A DNA stretch of 64,000 bases from Taxillus chinensis (taxonomy: Eukaryota > Streptophyta > Magnoliopsida > Santalales > Loranthaceae): contig CM042092.1 in the NCBI GenBank assembly GCA_023512835.1, positions 511,984 through 575,983 on the forward strand, read 5' to 3'. Position 1 is the stretch's first letter. Every line of letters begins with the position of its first letter. Below, piece by piece: positions 36,881 through 49,411 of this stretch. The position numbers were made by a program, and so were the translations under genes. Below the pieces are notes generated by a model. That model ran no database searches. It saw nothing but the letters and a program-made list of their open reading frames with translations, and had not been told where the DNA came from.

Positions 36881-37370
36881 CGCCGTTGTTCGCCTGCGTA
36901 GACTGGACTGTAGAGTGGTAGACTTGGAAGGGTACGCTACGTAGAGCGAATCTAGGCGGCGAGCGAGTGAGCGTGCGCGCGTGTCCTGGGTCCAAATCCG
37001 AAACTGAACCTGCTAGTTAGTGCCGTGAAGGGTGTGAGCGATAAGGACACCCGCGGGAGCAGCGAAGGTGCGTGAAACGTGGCACCCCCCACTGCGGCGA
37101 CACACCTGTCTGGCTGGCTTTGCAGCTTGCAGCGTGGGGCGGCACGCCGGGGGTGTTTGTCGTGACGTGTCACGAGTTGACTCGGAGGAGCACGGAGAAA
37201 CCGCGAGACCGCGGGCGCCGAGGTGGATTGCACATAGGGGTCGGTGGGCCCCCCGCTCTCTGCATGGATGGTCGAGTCGCATGTGGACAGTTGGGACGGT
37301 GGGAGAGTGGAGGGACAGGGTGGATGGTGGGCGCCACTCTAATCATATCTCCTCCCACACGTCTCCTCCT
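36881..37370. other. GC-rich island upstream of the polygalacturonase-like gene
   Basis: About 490 bp of GC-rich, CpG-rich sequence between AT-rich flanks. Open frames exist on both strands but overlap each other, have no recognisable motif and look like chance products of GC content. It could be a distal promoter element, a remnant of another gene's first exon, or an inserted fragment. Confidence 0.5.
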
Positions 37371-37420
37371 CCTCCTCTTTTTTTTTTTCCTTCTTTTTTT
37401 AAATACATATATTCATGATG

Positions 37421-39897
37421 CATGAGCTTACCTGGCTGTGTGTTTATTGTTTAAACGGTAGAGAGGGGTAGGAAAATGTGAATAAAAAAAAGTTGTAATT
37501 TTATGCGATCTAATTACAGTAATTAATTAATTATTATTAGTACAGGTAAATAGATTCATACAAAATTTGAGTACAGCCCTATGGTTCACTTTTTAATATT
37601 AAATACTTTTTGTAATGAATGACACCATTAACCAGCCGAGCCGCCGATTTCTTGTTTTGTTTTTTAACAGACAAATTCTATATGATTAATTAATATGATA
37701 ATCAGTCGAGGCATGGAATCCAAGGAGTATTAGATGTCTAATCGGCCCCATTCCCCCAACTAAGTTTTCATTTACTTATTTATTTATTTTTATTAGTAAG
37801 TACGTCGCTTTTAAAAGACTACTACCAGAAACCGGACGGCCTTCTATAGTGAGTGATTCGAGAGATTCTATTGGTGGTTTTTTTTTTTAAACGCACCCGT
37901 CGACATGTGCCAAACTGGAACGTTGGATGTCTTGATTAACCTGCTTATAAAAATACAAACAAACCAAATATTTGGCTGGCTGATGTGTTCCCACTGAGCA
38001 ATTTTACGTACAAATACGACTGAAGCTGATGTGGCAGATTCAATTATCGCGCGCCACGCCGTGATTGCGCCACGGTCGCACTGGTTATTGCATTCAGTTT
38101 TTTAAAAAATAATAATTTTATTATATTTCTGCCGGAACTGTTCTACCGGGAATGTCCTTAAAGAAAATGACAATCAGAATAATTCATTATTTTACTTGTG
38201 ACTATCATATAATATCATAAATAAATATTATTTTAAAAACATAAATATATTCACTTTTTTATAATTAGAAACTATCTTAGAAGAGCTGCTTGAATTTTAT
38301 AATGGATACTTATGAAAAGTTTCAATTGAATAAATGCTAAGGTTTGACATAAGTAATCAATTTTCGAAAACGATAAATGAATTTGGTGGAATTTTATTTG
38401 CCAACCCACTACCACCACACATTAAGTTAGCTTCAATCCGATCCATGTTTTGAATAACAGTGGTGCTTGATCCCTTCCTCCACCTTCCCCTGTTGCCTTT
38501 AATGGTTTGGCAATTTCTGCCTCATTAGGTTGCTGACCTGGATAGCAGTAACTTGTCGACGATGTTTCCAGGTCTCTGCTTCCTTCTCTCTTTGTTGTGT
38601 CATTTGATCCATCACCTTAGTTCTCGTCCACGGTGGAGGTCGTTGACGCAGATGGCGAGGTGATTTGCGATAAATCAGTCGCATCAAGACTTGTATTTTG
38701 CTCTCTAGGATATGCATCAGTTTCATTCATTGGAGCTAGTTTATATACCTCTTGTCTCTATTTGGGTTAGTGTGGATCCATGTGAGACAAGAGGCTTCAC
38801 CATTGTTGCGACAAAGAAGGCAAAGGGAGAGAGAGAGGAGCAAGGCGTGAGAAGAGGTGTGGCTAGGATAGACTTGTAAATTTGATTCCCTTATGCAAGA
38901 AAATGATCCAATACTGGGGGACTACGTGAATGAACTTTACCTTAATTAGAGTAATTTCATTCTTATAATAATGAACTATTTCCCTCTCTTTTTTGTATCA
39001 AACGTGAGAATAATAATAAATTTCATTGTATTTCATTCTCAAATACTAAGCATGTTATAAGTGTAATGTAAAATGGTAGACTATTTATTGAATTATTATT
39101 GTTTTGTATTTCAAGTTTCAATAGATATGCTAAAAATAATAATTCAAAATTCTAGAATTAATTATTAGGATGAAAAATTTTACAAAATCTTTTTCCTGGT
39201 AAAAAAAAATCAATATTTCTCTACTAAAATTATCTCCTATTTTAAACTTGAAATGGCTATTAAAGTAGTTGAGTGCCAAATAGCTTAAGCTTTTAACCCT
39301 TCCTCTTACATGTGTTTTCTTAGGGTGTAGTGTGCGAGCAAGAAAAAAAAAGATAAGAGAATGATAGACTAATGAAGTCCCAGCCTCACAGGGTTTTTAT
39401 TTTTTTCTTTTTTGGTCCAAGGAATGTTGCTTAAATATACATTTGGGAAAAGCATATATTTATTTGGCTGCCAAACCAAATTTGTGTTAATATAATTATT
39501 TATTCTTTAAATATATTATGACTCGTTATTTTTCAGAAAAAAAAGTATAAAAGACTGAAAGGTGCTTTTGGCCACTCAAACACATGACCACTTGTGGTGG
39601 GATTGTAGTTTTAAACCTTGAAATCACGGGATAGAGAATTCTAAGGATAAAAAAGGTGAAAAGGATATCAAGAGGCATTATTATAAAAATATTTTTTAAA
39701 AAAAATACATTTACAATGAAAAATCCTTCTAGTTAACAACATATATTAGGTTATAGTAATAATTATGTTATATATATTCTTTGATTCTGATATATGTAAA
39801 AGTAAAGTAATAAGCACATGTGCAATCATATTTGGTCATTATAATCAAACTATTCGGATCTATGGGAAGATCGATCAAGGCCATAGCTCCCCCCAAA

Positions 39898-39932
<35 letters not shown>

Positions 39933-40494
39933 AGATATTTGAGGTTATTAACATTGGTATTAAAACCTTATATTTTCTTATTTGTAAGTTTACATTGGCT
40001 CTAATACTATAGTTTAACGACAATTATATGTAATAAAGTTAATATTTGAGCTTCTTATATGGGTAGAACAAAAGTAATGATATTGACTTATATATATATA
40101 TATATAATATATTAACTTATATATGGTATGATATTATGAGATTAACTCAATAAACCATTCCAATATATATGATGTTTTACCAATAAACTTATATACATAT
40201 ATATATATATATATCATATATTTTAATATTGTACCAGAAGGTTTAAAAAAATGCATACCATTAGTATTATCAAATTATATAAACATTACTCTAATCTTCT
40301 AAAAAATCAATAGGTATTAATTGTTAGAATAGAAGATTCAAAGGAGTCATTGACTTTACTAATACCATTTCGCTTATACCCTACACTAATGCATATATAT
40401 ACACTTTTATAAGTCACACTCTAATGACTATAGTTAAATATTTTAGTAATTAAGAGGAATCCATTTCATATCTGCATCAAGTACCAATAACATT

Positions 40495-40543
<49 letters not shown>
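37421..40543. other. AT-rich intergenic DNA
   Basis: No convincing gene. (TA)n runs lie at about 39904-39931, 40088-40108 and 40196-40214, and a (TA)n-(TG)n compound repeat at 40496-40543. A short minus-strand frame near 38520-38740 is Ser/Thr-rich but has no recognised domain. Confidence 0.6.
40496..40543. repeat. (TA)n(TG)n compound microsatellite
   Basis: About 24 bases of TA followed by about 24 bases of TG, abutting the solo LTR start. The sequence after the LTR (atatatata) suggests insertion into a pre-existing AT microsatellite. Confidence 0.85.
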
Positions 40544-41959
40544 TGGTCCCTTGAAGCGTAGAGGTGGGATAAATAGACTCTTATCGAAACTCTTGTTCTA
40601 ACTCTTTGGCACAATATTTATCTGGTTAAGAGATAGAATCAATGCAAAAAATAACCAGATAGTGGAAGTATTTTGTTTTATTATCAAAATGATAAGTACA
40701 ACAAAATGGAAGCAGATTAAAGCTTAAGGAGCTTTTTGATATACTAACAATTTTTTAACACTCTGTTTACAATGCACTCACACACTAGCCTCTATGATCT
40801 ACTTGATCTTTTCTACATTCACGCTTACACCCTTTTTCTCTATTTTTTTTGTACAAGGTCTACATAATATATATAGCACATCCTTGAAAGACAATCTTGG
40901 AACTTGTTATTCCGGACTATGTGCACAATTACTGTTCCTTGGAATCTTCTCTGTCTTAAGGGTTGCGGATATGGAGCTCAATGTCTTGGGTTTGCAAAAC
41001 AAAAATGCGTTTATGAGTTCCCAAGTTCAATCTAAGTTATGTCCACATATCCGGATGATTCACATGTAAGATGCTTTAGGTTCTCAACGAGTTTGTCTTA
41101 CATCGGGAAGCGGCGAGCTGGTGACTTTGAATATGAAGAGATAAGTTGAAGCAGCGTCATCTTAAATCCAGGTGTAAGGTTCCTTACTCCGTGTTAAACT
41201 AAGCTCGGATCCTTACTCCGTAGCAATGATTGCTTACTCTAAATCAATTAGAACAGGAATCCTTATTCTGTGTAAGCGCTTCCTTACTCCGTATGAATGA
41301 GAAGGTCAGAGTGCTTACTCCGTATCAGCGCTTCCTTACTCCGCATCTAGTTTCCTTACTCCACATGAGTTAAAGGAACAGATGGCTTACTCCGTATCAG
41401 CACATCCTTACTCTGCAAGAGTAACAGGTTCGGATTCCTTACTTCGTATCAAATTTCCTTACTCCATGTAAAATAAAGACTCGGGTCCTTATTTCACATA
41501 AGTCATTCCTTACTCTGCATGTATAGAATACTCTGATTTCTTACTCCGTGATTCTTTTTCTTAGTCCGCTTGAGTGGGAGACTTAGCCTTTTTACTCCGT
41601 GATACATGTGACTTTCTTCGTGCGACTTATAGACTTGGATTCTTACTCTGTATCTATTGACTTAGTCCATTTTAAAGTATTAGGCGTAGATTCCTCAATC
41701 CGTAGCTTTAACTTATTAGTCCGCATGTATGATCCTTATTCCATATGAAGTGAAGACTTGGTTATGTACCAAGGTTTTGACGACGCACACTCTCATTCGG
41801 ATCAGGATTATGTATTCCGTCCTTAGCTTTCCTCTCACGAGTGTAGGTCCGGATTAAGTTCATATCTTCTGCAATAACTTAAAATGAAACAACAAAAGTC
41901 TCAGATCAAATTACACGGGGTTTTATTTGCATTATCTAAATTCTGGGCTTGATCCAACA
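40544..41959 (-). mobile_element. Solo LTR of the E1/E2/E3 copia family, diverged
   Basis: 1416 bp from TGGTCCCTTGAAG to GATCCAACA. It matches the E1-E3 LTRs along its length but is clearly more diverged (ttactctg, ttagtccg and ttattcca variants of the repeated motif at 41178-41750). Neither a primer site nor a polypurine tract follows it, so it is a solo LTR. The minus-strand TATA region is tatatatatta near 40868-40880. Confidence 0.85.
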
Positions 41960-43846
41960 ATATATATAATAACAATTAAAATTCATTAATAATATGATTT
42001 ACTGTTCCAACTATTTATGATAAATATCTTACTAACTACAATAATGTTAAATGAATTATATGATTTTAAAAGGTTATATGACTTGGTTATAGGAGGATTT
42101 GCTGAGCTTTTTATGCTTTCATGTCATTACTTATAACTTAAATGATGTTAATCGTAGTTTGAGATAACAATTTCTAAATATGAGTTATACTAATTTTAAC
42201 AATTTATATCCTCCTACTGAACTTTGTAGATTTGTCCCTAATAATAGGTACTATAATGGATAAATAGTTAAATGAAAATCCAATCTGAACCGTTCAATAA
42301 TGATTAAACGGCTATGATCATACTTACCCTCATTTCGTTCCTTTTGCATATATCATCATTCAATATTCAAGCCATATATGTATGTACATATATTAATTTG
42401 TGTGAAAAAGAAGTAAAAAAGGTCAGTTGCATATATGCGGGATCAAAAATTTTTCACTTAATAATTAATATGGAATCATTTGAATAAATGTAAAACAACC
42501 ATTTGTTGTTTCAAATCAGTAATATATATTAATTACTATGTATTTACTGTATTAAAAGTTCACATAAATAAATAACCCTTGAATGTCAATTTAAATTTGT
42601 TTAAATGTCGCTATTATTAATCTAATTTATTATTTCTTGTCAAATTAAACTTTCAAGTACTTTTACACCCGTATATAACTTTATTATTAATATGATATGT
42701 TTATGTAATTTTACATTTGAACATATACTTGTGTTTTGCCAAATTTATATGCATGCAAAGAAAAAAAACAACTAAAAATCATGAAAAAAAATGTTAAATA
42801 TATTTGCATAATTTGCCATGTTATCTTTAAAAAAATATATAAAAAAGAAAATTTTCATACACCATATGATATATATTGTATAATATAAAATTATTGATAT
42901 ATACTCAAAAAGTTGTATACTTTAGTATGATTGACTAGGACATCCAAGAATTATAATGATACATCGAATAATAAGTAACTCATATGAACACCTTTGAAGA
43001 ATCAAAAGATTCCCTTATGTAATGATATTTTATATGTAGGTTCTTCACAAGGCAAGTTAGTTATTAGACCTTCAACGATAAAAGTCAATGCTAAATTTCT
43101 AACTTTATAGAAAGAATTTGCAAAGATATATTTGAGCCAATACACTCACCATGTGGAACATTTCCTTATTTTATGCTATGAATTGATTTTTTACTAATTT
43201 TTTTCTTACTTTTCAACATAAATGTAAACATTTTTTTAAACTATTTGCTCAAATTATAAAATTTTGAGCACAATTTCATAATTACTCAATTAAGACTATT
43301 CATCTTTGACATTGTTAGGGAATTTAGATTAAAAAATATTTGATAACTATTGTATTTCAAGTAGGATTGTAATTGAATTGTTAGTGACATATGTCCATAC
43401 ACAAAAATGACCAAGCAAAGTTATTTATAAAATGATTACAATTTATTGTTATATCATTACTTATGAAAGTAAAGCTAATAACTTTTGTTTGGATGCATGT
43501 CATGTTACATGTTGTATCATTGGTCCACAATAGCCGATTGTTGATTATGAATATTCAACTCTACAACTTGCTTTTCGTTATAAACTTGATATTTTTTACG
43601 TATAGATTTTTTTATTATGTTAAAGAAGTCTTAATTTCATCCCCATAATGTACCAAAATAGGTTCTCAAAAAAAACTTAGGATTTATGTGGGTTTTGATT
43701 CACTATTTATTATTGGGTACCTATAACCATGATTAAATGATTTATTTACTACGCATTGCAAACTATCATTTTGTGAAATAACTTTCTCGAATCTAGGAGG
43801 AGAAAATTGTACCGTAAAAAGCAAAGTACAATTTCATGGTATGAAA
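41960..43846. other. AT-rich intergenic DNA
   Basis: Strongly AT-rich with no open frame of interest and no recognised repeat. A short plus-strand frame at 43463-43648 is hydrophobic and low in complexity and is not supported as a gene. Confidence 0.6.
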
Positions 43847-44304
43847 TGTAACAACCCAAGTCCCACATAGCACGATATTGTCTGGTTCAGGGCCCAAGCC
43901 CAATCCCTAGTTTTGTTCTTAACAATGTTACACAGGCACCCCAAAAGGCCTCATGCCAAGAGAGATCTCTACTCCCTTTTAAGATGCATACTTCGTTCTC
44001 CTCCCTAGCCGACGTGGGATTTTCAAAGTCCTCAAACTCTACAATCTACTCCTCTTAGGAGGCCACGTCCCCATGGGACAATGGCACACCGATTTGGTAA
44101 CTTGGCTCTGATACCATCTGTAATAGCCCCAGTAACACGATCTTGTCTGGTTCAGGGCCCAAACCTAATCCCCGGTTTTGTTCTTGGCAATGCTATATAG
44201 GCACCCCAAAAGGCCTCATGCGAGGAGAGGTCTCCACGCCCTTTTAAGAGGCACGCTTCGTTTTCCTCTCTAGCCGATATGAGACTTGCAAAGTCCTCTC
44301 TACA
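43847..44304 (-). mobile_element. TRIM: two LTRs flanking a miniature internal domain
   Basis: Left LTR 43847-44043 (197 bp) and right LTR 44119-44304 (186 bp) share sequence and ends (plus strand TGTAA...CTCTACA). The 75-bp interior has, on the minus strand, TGGTATCAGAGCC at 44104-44116 two bases from the right LTR (initiator tRNA-Met primer site). A purine-rich cctaagaggagtagat sits beside the left LTR (polypurine tract). This is the structure of a terminal-repeat retrotransposon in miniature. It is non-coding and depends on other elements for movement. Confidence 0.85.
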
Positions 44305-44309
44305 ATATC

Positions 44310-44504
44310 TGTAACATCCCAAGTCCCCATAGCACGATATTGTCCGGTTCAGGACCTAAGCCCAATCCCAGTTTTGTTTTTGGTAGTGTTATATAGGCAC
44401 CCCAAAAGGCCTCGTGCCAAGAGAGGTCTTCATGCCCTTTTAAGAGGCACGCTTTGTTTTCTTCTCCAACCGATGTGGGACTTGCAAAGTCTTCATACTC
44501 TATA
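44310..44504 (-). mobile_element. TRIM solo LTR with ATATC duplication
   Basis: 195 bp, TGTAACATCCC to CTCTATA, same family as the TRIM to its left. It is flanked on both sides by ATATC (44305-44309 and 44505-44509), an exact 5-bp target duplication. The ends carry a palindromic pair: cccaagtccc near the start and gggacttg near the end. Confidence 0.75.
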
Positions 44505-44509
44505 ATATC

Positions 44510-44708
44510 TGTGACATCCCAAGTCCCCCGTAGCACAATATTGTCCGCTTCAGGGCCCAAGCTCAATCCCTAGGTTTGTTTTTGACAATGCTATACAAGG
44601 CACCCCAAAAGGCCTCGTGCGAGGAAAGGTCTCCACGCCCTCTTAAGAGGCACGCTTCATTCTCCTCCCCCAATCGATGTGGGACTTGCAAAGTCCTCAA
44701 ACTCTGCA
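44510..44708 (-). mobile_element. Fourth TRIM LTR copy
   Basis: About 199 bp beginning TGTGACATCCCAAGTCC, homologous to the three LTRs to the left. No primer site or polypurine tract adjoins it, so it is a solo LTR or the remnant of a tandem insertion. Confidence 0.7.
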
Positions 44709-46649
44709 TAAAACAACTTTCTCACTTTAATCCCCACAATAAGCAAGAAGTTAAGAAAATTATTCATTTGCAAAGAATAGTAAACCAATTGCCTTTTGTA
44801 TTTTCTAACACAAAGAAAGTGACAAAATCATATATCTATGTAAGGACCCGTGTTTGTGAGTCTTGGGTGTTAGTGGATATTAGTATGGTAATATACACAT
44901 TAAATGGAAAAATTTAACTTTGTTCAGACCCAATTTGGAGTTCAGGGCCTCAGAGGGAAATTTCATCATTTTAGATAACATTTTGGGGTCATTTAATTAA
45001 AATATTTTATTATGCAGAAAGAAAAAATGAGATTTTATTTAATGACCCGTGTTTGGGGTTCTAGGAGTTAACCATGTGATGGAGTGCACATCGAGGGATG
45101 TAAATATGAGTACGATGACATAAGCGTTAAATAGAGAGTTTTGACTATGAGTGGGCCCGATTTGGAGTCGAAGCCCCGAAAGGGTAATTTTGGGATTTTT
45201 GTGATGTGGTCGGGTGACTTTTATTCTAGGTATTATTTGGAAAAATATATATTAATACAGTGATGTACTCATCAAACAAAGTGTTTTAACAATAATTTGA
45301 CTCGATTTGGAGTCGGGGCCTTGTACGGGTAATTATAATATTTTAATAAATTTAATGTAGGAAAGTATAAAAAGGGTAGTGAAGAACTCTAATATTTAAT
45401 TTCAGTACGTCCTTGCCTTTCTAGAGAGAGAAGGAGAGGAGAGAGAAAGAGAAGGGGAAAAGGGAATTGGACGATCCGGAGCTCAAACCAACTATAATTG
45501 AGGTAGGGATTCATTCTTCTCACTCATATGTCGTTGATTATGTTTGCTAGAGTAGCTAAAACATGAGAATTAACCCCAAATTCATGGAATTTGATGTATG
45601 AACTCTAATTTTGGGAAACCTAATTTTGTGTGTTAACCTTTGAACTAAGGTTATTTTGGTAGCCTAATACGGCTAAAATGAGTGAGGAACTCATTTTTGG
45701 GTTAAATTGGTGCTTAAAATAGAGATTTAACTAGTATAATTGGGTTTCAGGACGAAACCAAGATGAATGCAGTCGACAGATCGCGACTAGGGAGACTGCT
45801 CGAGGCTCGAGCGTCAAGCAGAGTGTTAAGCAGAGCGTCGAGCAGGTAGTGTTGAGCAGGTGCCTCAAGCAACCTCGAGTAGTTGGGCAATGCAGTTCTA
45901 GTTTCACTAGACTAGACTATTTACATTGTAAACCTTTATGCCTCAAAGTTACAATGTAAATAAGGAAATACCCCCATTTGGATTCAAAAAAAAATGCTAG
46001 AAAATTAAATTCTCACTCCTTCAAAATGTGGAAAATGGAATTAGCACTGAATTTCAGAAAAATTCAGTTTTTGGCTCGAGATGACCATTTGCACACCAGG
46101 GTTAAACCTCTCAGAAAAATCCCCAAAAATCAGATTATCTTAGTTATGATATAGGAAACCATTACAAGGACTTTTTATCTTAAGACAACACCTCCTACGA
46201 AAATCCTCTCTCTTGGTAAAGACATAAGGATAAAGTTATGAAGATTGCCCTCTATTACAGAGGGAGTGTCGTGAAACCCTAGTAGTCACGTGAGCCTGCG
46301 AGGCTACCTTGATTAGCCTAGGAGGCTACTATTGAGGGCCTGAGAGGCGAGATTTGTTTAAAGCCTAAGAGACTACTGTGCTTGAGGTTGTACTATAAAT
46401 GAGAAGTAATATTTTGCCTGAGAGGTAATACAGTACCTAAGAGGCAATATTTGGGATTACTTGGGAGGTAATATTGTACTTGGGGGGCAAGACTGAGCAT
46501 GAGAGGCAATAATGTTTTGGGTTACCTAGGAGGATTGCTTTATATTTTAATACATGAGTACATGATTGAGCTGGTGATGTATGTGTAGTACTACATGAGC
46601 ATATGCCTACACTAGTTTATGAGTTGGGATGGGTCGGGGAGACATGATC

Positions 46650-49085
46650 TATAAAGACTTGTATTTGGGTAGTTTTGAGAGATAGTCATTTTATGGGAAT
46701 GTAACTATCTGGACAGTAGTGTAGTCGTTAATGTGAGCATTTTGACTGTACTTGGGCCCGATTTCGAGTCGGGGCCCCATTTGATCCGATTGTTAACTTT
46801 TTGGGGTTTATTGGTTGACTTTGCATTTGAGCAGTCATTTGCGTGTGATAATATCAGTCTAGTGTTGTGCTCGTCATTTCGAGCGTTTTGACTGTAGTTT
46901 GACTCAATTTGGAGTTCAGGGCCTTGGAGGTCAAATTTTATGTTGGGAGGTCAATTATTGATTGGGTCAATGCTTGACTAGGTCAGTTGACTGGCAGAAA
47001 TATAAATAGCAGAAAAAAAAAAGAAGCTTTCACTTTACGTTATCACGTTTGTGCGTTTGAGAGAGAGAGCTTGAGAGAGCTTGGAGGCCTTGGCGATTTG
47101 GGGCGTGGAGCTCAAAGATTCACTTCAGGTAGGTGTCCTTGAACTTCTTATCTCTCTCTTGTTTTGGATCTGCACGAATTTATCATGATTCATGAAATTG
47201 AGCATGAACCCTAGAATTTGGGGAAATCCAATTTTGGGTTAGATCTAATGGTTTAGCATAAAATCTGTGGTTAAGAACTATTTTATATCATTGTGGATAT
47301 ATGTTTCTGTGATTTTGGGGTTGATTAACTGTGTTTTTCATGAGGGTTGATAAGTTAACCATGGAAATCTGGGTTTAGATCTAGATTTCTGGAAATCTGG
47401 AATTTTGTACGTGTATCTGTTGTTTTTGCGCGATTTAGAGGCATTCTGGACGCGTTTTGAGGTAGATATCGTAGTTTGTTGTGAAACAGGGGTGTTAGTG
47501 AGCGTCTGGGAGTTTCTGGGTGTGTTTTAGACGAAAAACAGGTGAAAATGACGATGAACAGTACCCTGGTCGCGTTCCTGGGTTGAAATAACGAAGACCT
47601 GAAGTTCTAGGTCGAAGGGTCGTAGTTCGTAGTTCGTAGTTCGAAGCATCGTAGTTCGTAGCCTCGTAGTTCATAGTTCGTAGCCTCGTAGTTCATAGCC
47701 TCGTAGTTTATAGCCGAAGGGTCGAAGTTCGTTGCCTCGTAGGTCGAAGGTCGTAGCCTCGCTTCAAGTCTTCGAGGCGCGCTGCAGTTTCGCACTCCGC
47801 AGCTATGAGTCGCCGTTCCGCATCTACGAGTCGCAAGTTCTGAGCTACGAGTCGTAGCTCTTGCAGTGTAACTGGACACTGGATAACACTGGACTGGACC
47901 TATCCACATTGTAACCTATACTCATCTACACATTTAAGTAAGTTACAATGTAAATAACGAAATACCCCCAATTTGGATTCAAAGAAAAATACTAGAAAAA
48001 TTAATTTCACTCTTTCAAAATGTGAAAATTGGGATTTAGTGTAAAATCTCGGAAAAACCCAAAAGTTCATAGTGGTGACTTTTTGGAAAGTGGAGTTAGA
48101 CATCTCAGAAAAATCCCCAAAAATCAGATTATCTTATTTATGTTATAGGAACCCAATGCCGGGACTTTTGATTTCAAGAAAATAGTTGCTATGGGTACTT
48201 CCTTCATAAATGAAGGGTTGAGGATTTACTTGCGAAGACTGGCTATAGTTCTAAAGGAAATGTTGAGAATGACATGCCATACTAATGTTAGTATGTTGGT
48301 GTGAGGTATTGGGGCATGGACTCCGTGACTTGTTTGGGTTCTCACCGTGATGCACCGATGGTGCTACGTGGTTGACGTGCCAGGCATATGCACCGATGGC
48401 AGGCCTGTGTGGCGACTGTGGTCGGGCATATTGCGCTGTGGATAGGCTAAGGCCTGAGTTGAGTCGTTGAGCTCGTGGAGCTAGGGCTGAGTGCCCTGAG
48501 CTGGGATCCCATGGAGGATCGTGGACAAGTTGTCCTGTGTGGGCAAGCTGAGTCCTGATGTTTGTTTGCAGGCTGAGTCCTGATGATTGTGCACACTACA
48601 CGGTGCACGAGTACACTGAGCATATAGTATAGACTTATATGTGTTACATGATGTGGAGTTTTGGGGTCACCTACTGAGCTTGTCGCTCACCCTTACTTGT
48701 TGTTTACCCCTTTTCAGGTGTGACCTGAGACTAGTGGAGGACTTTCTTCCAGGAGGACGTGCCCACTACTCTGATGTATGATATAGTATTGTATTCTGTA
48801 TTTCATTATATGTTGTATCCCGGACATGGGTCCGTGGACAGTTGTATTTGCATACTATTTGTGATGTAATGTCTGTATGACTGTTTGACTTATCATATGC
48901 ATGATGATATATGGGAAAGTACAGGATAACCCTTGATGTATGACTGTACAGGGTAACATATTTGGGATAGCACCCGCGGTGTAGTCTCTATTGGTGCTAG
49001 TCACCAACCCCTTGACCGTTCGGGTGCGGGCAAGGAGAACTCATGTTCCTGGTTCCGGGTTTTCTCGAAATTCGGGGGCGTGACA
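46650..49085 (+). mobile_element. Inner gypsy-like solo LTR with TGATC duplication
   Basis: 2436 bp from TATAAAGACTTGT to GGGGGCGTGACA. Exact 5-bp duplication TGATC at 46645-46649 and 49086-49090. Internally it has tttggagt(c)gggcc phrases, a TATA-like atataaata near 46998, a purine-rich leader and the conserved 3' part (acccgcggtg...cgggtgcggg). It belongs to the same family as the minus-strand LTR at 15065/29520. No internal region is attached, so it formed by LTR-LTR recombination. Confidence 0.85.
47607..47860. repeat. gtagttcgtag/gcctcgtag minisatellite in the inner LTR
   Basis: A run of short words gtagttc, gtagcctc and gaagggtc repeats about twenty times. Related clusters of tcgagc/gtcgag words occupy the equivalent position of the neighbouring LTRs (45780-45890 and 50160-50400). 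Confidence 0.8.
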
Positions 49086-49411
49086 TGATCCCTATTGAGC
49101 CTTGGTTACTCACTCCTCATGTTGTGTTTGTCTTTGTTTGTTTTAGGTACCTACATGAGCTAGGAGGTTCACTCAAGGTGAAAACTTTGTTTGTGTGTGT
49201 TTACTTTATTGGATTGTAATAATATGATGTAACCCTATGCGGGAAGTAACATGTGTGTATTTGTGTTTGTGATATATGTGTGGTATGGCTTAGGGATGAA
49301 ACCCGTGCAAAGGTCCCTTTCTTGGTGTTATCACTAACCCATTGTCCCTTCAGGTGCGGGCATGGGGATTCGCTAACCGGTTTCTATGGGTCGGAAATTT
49401 GGGGCATGACA

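Larger units (their letters stand above)
44839..49411 (+). mobile_element. Outer gypsy-like long LTR, split by a younger solo LTR
   Basis: Starts TGTAAGGACCCGTG at 44839 and ends GGGGCATGACA at 49411; it is interrupted at 46650-49085. U3 holds three diverged copies of a block of about 200 bp, each with a gatttggagt(c/t)(g/c)gggcc phrase (44920, 45170 and 45300 regions). A TATA-like gtataaaaaggg lies at about 45366-45377, followed by a purine-rich leader. Around 45780-45890 the words tcgagc and gtcgagcag repeat. Flanking pentamers (atcta and tttga) do not match, so one end may belong to another insertion. Confidence 0.6.

Noticed and set aside
36952..37425. Several open frames on both strands of the GC-rich island
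   Set aside because: Mutually overlapping, no recognised domain, no splice or codon support; chance frames of GC-rich DNA.
38499..38745. Minus-strand frame with a Ser/Thr/Gln-rich composition
   Set aside because: Short, no start context, no homology I recognise, and neighbouring frames are closed. It could be a gene remnant but cannot be supported.
43847..44708. Inverted-repeat DNA transposon (MITE) because unit ends are complementary
   Set aside because: The TGGTATCAGAGCC primer site, polypurine tract and TG-type LTR ends with 5-bp duplication fit a TRIM retrotransposon better.
43847..44708. Cassandra-type TRIM with embedded 5S RNA
   Set aside because: I could not see the 5S-like internal promoter boxes in these LTRs, so the specific family name is not supported.
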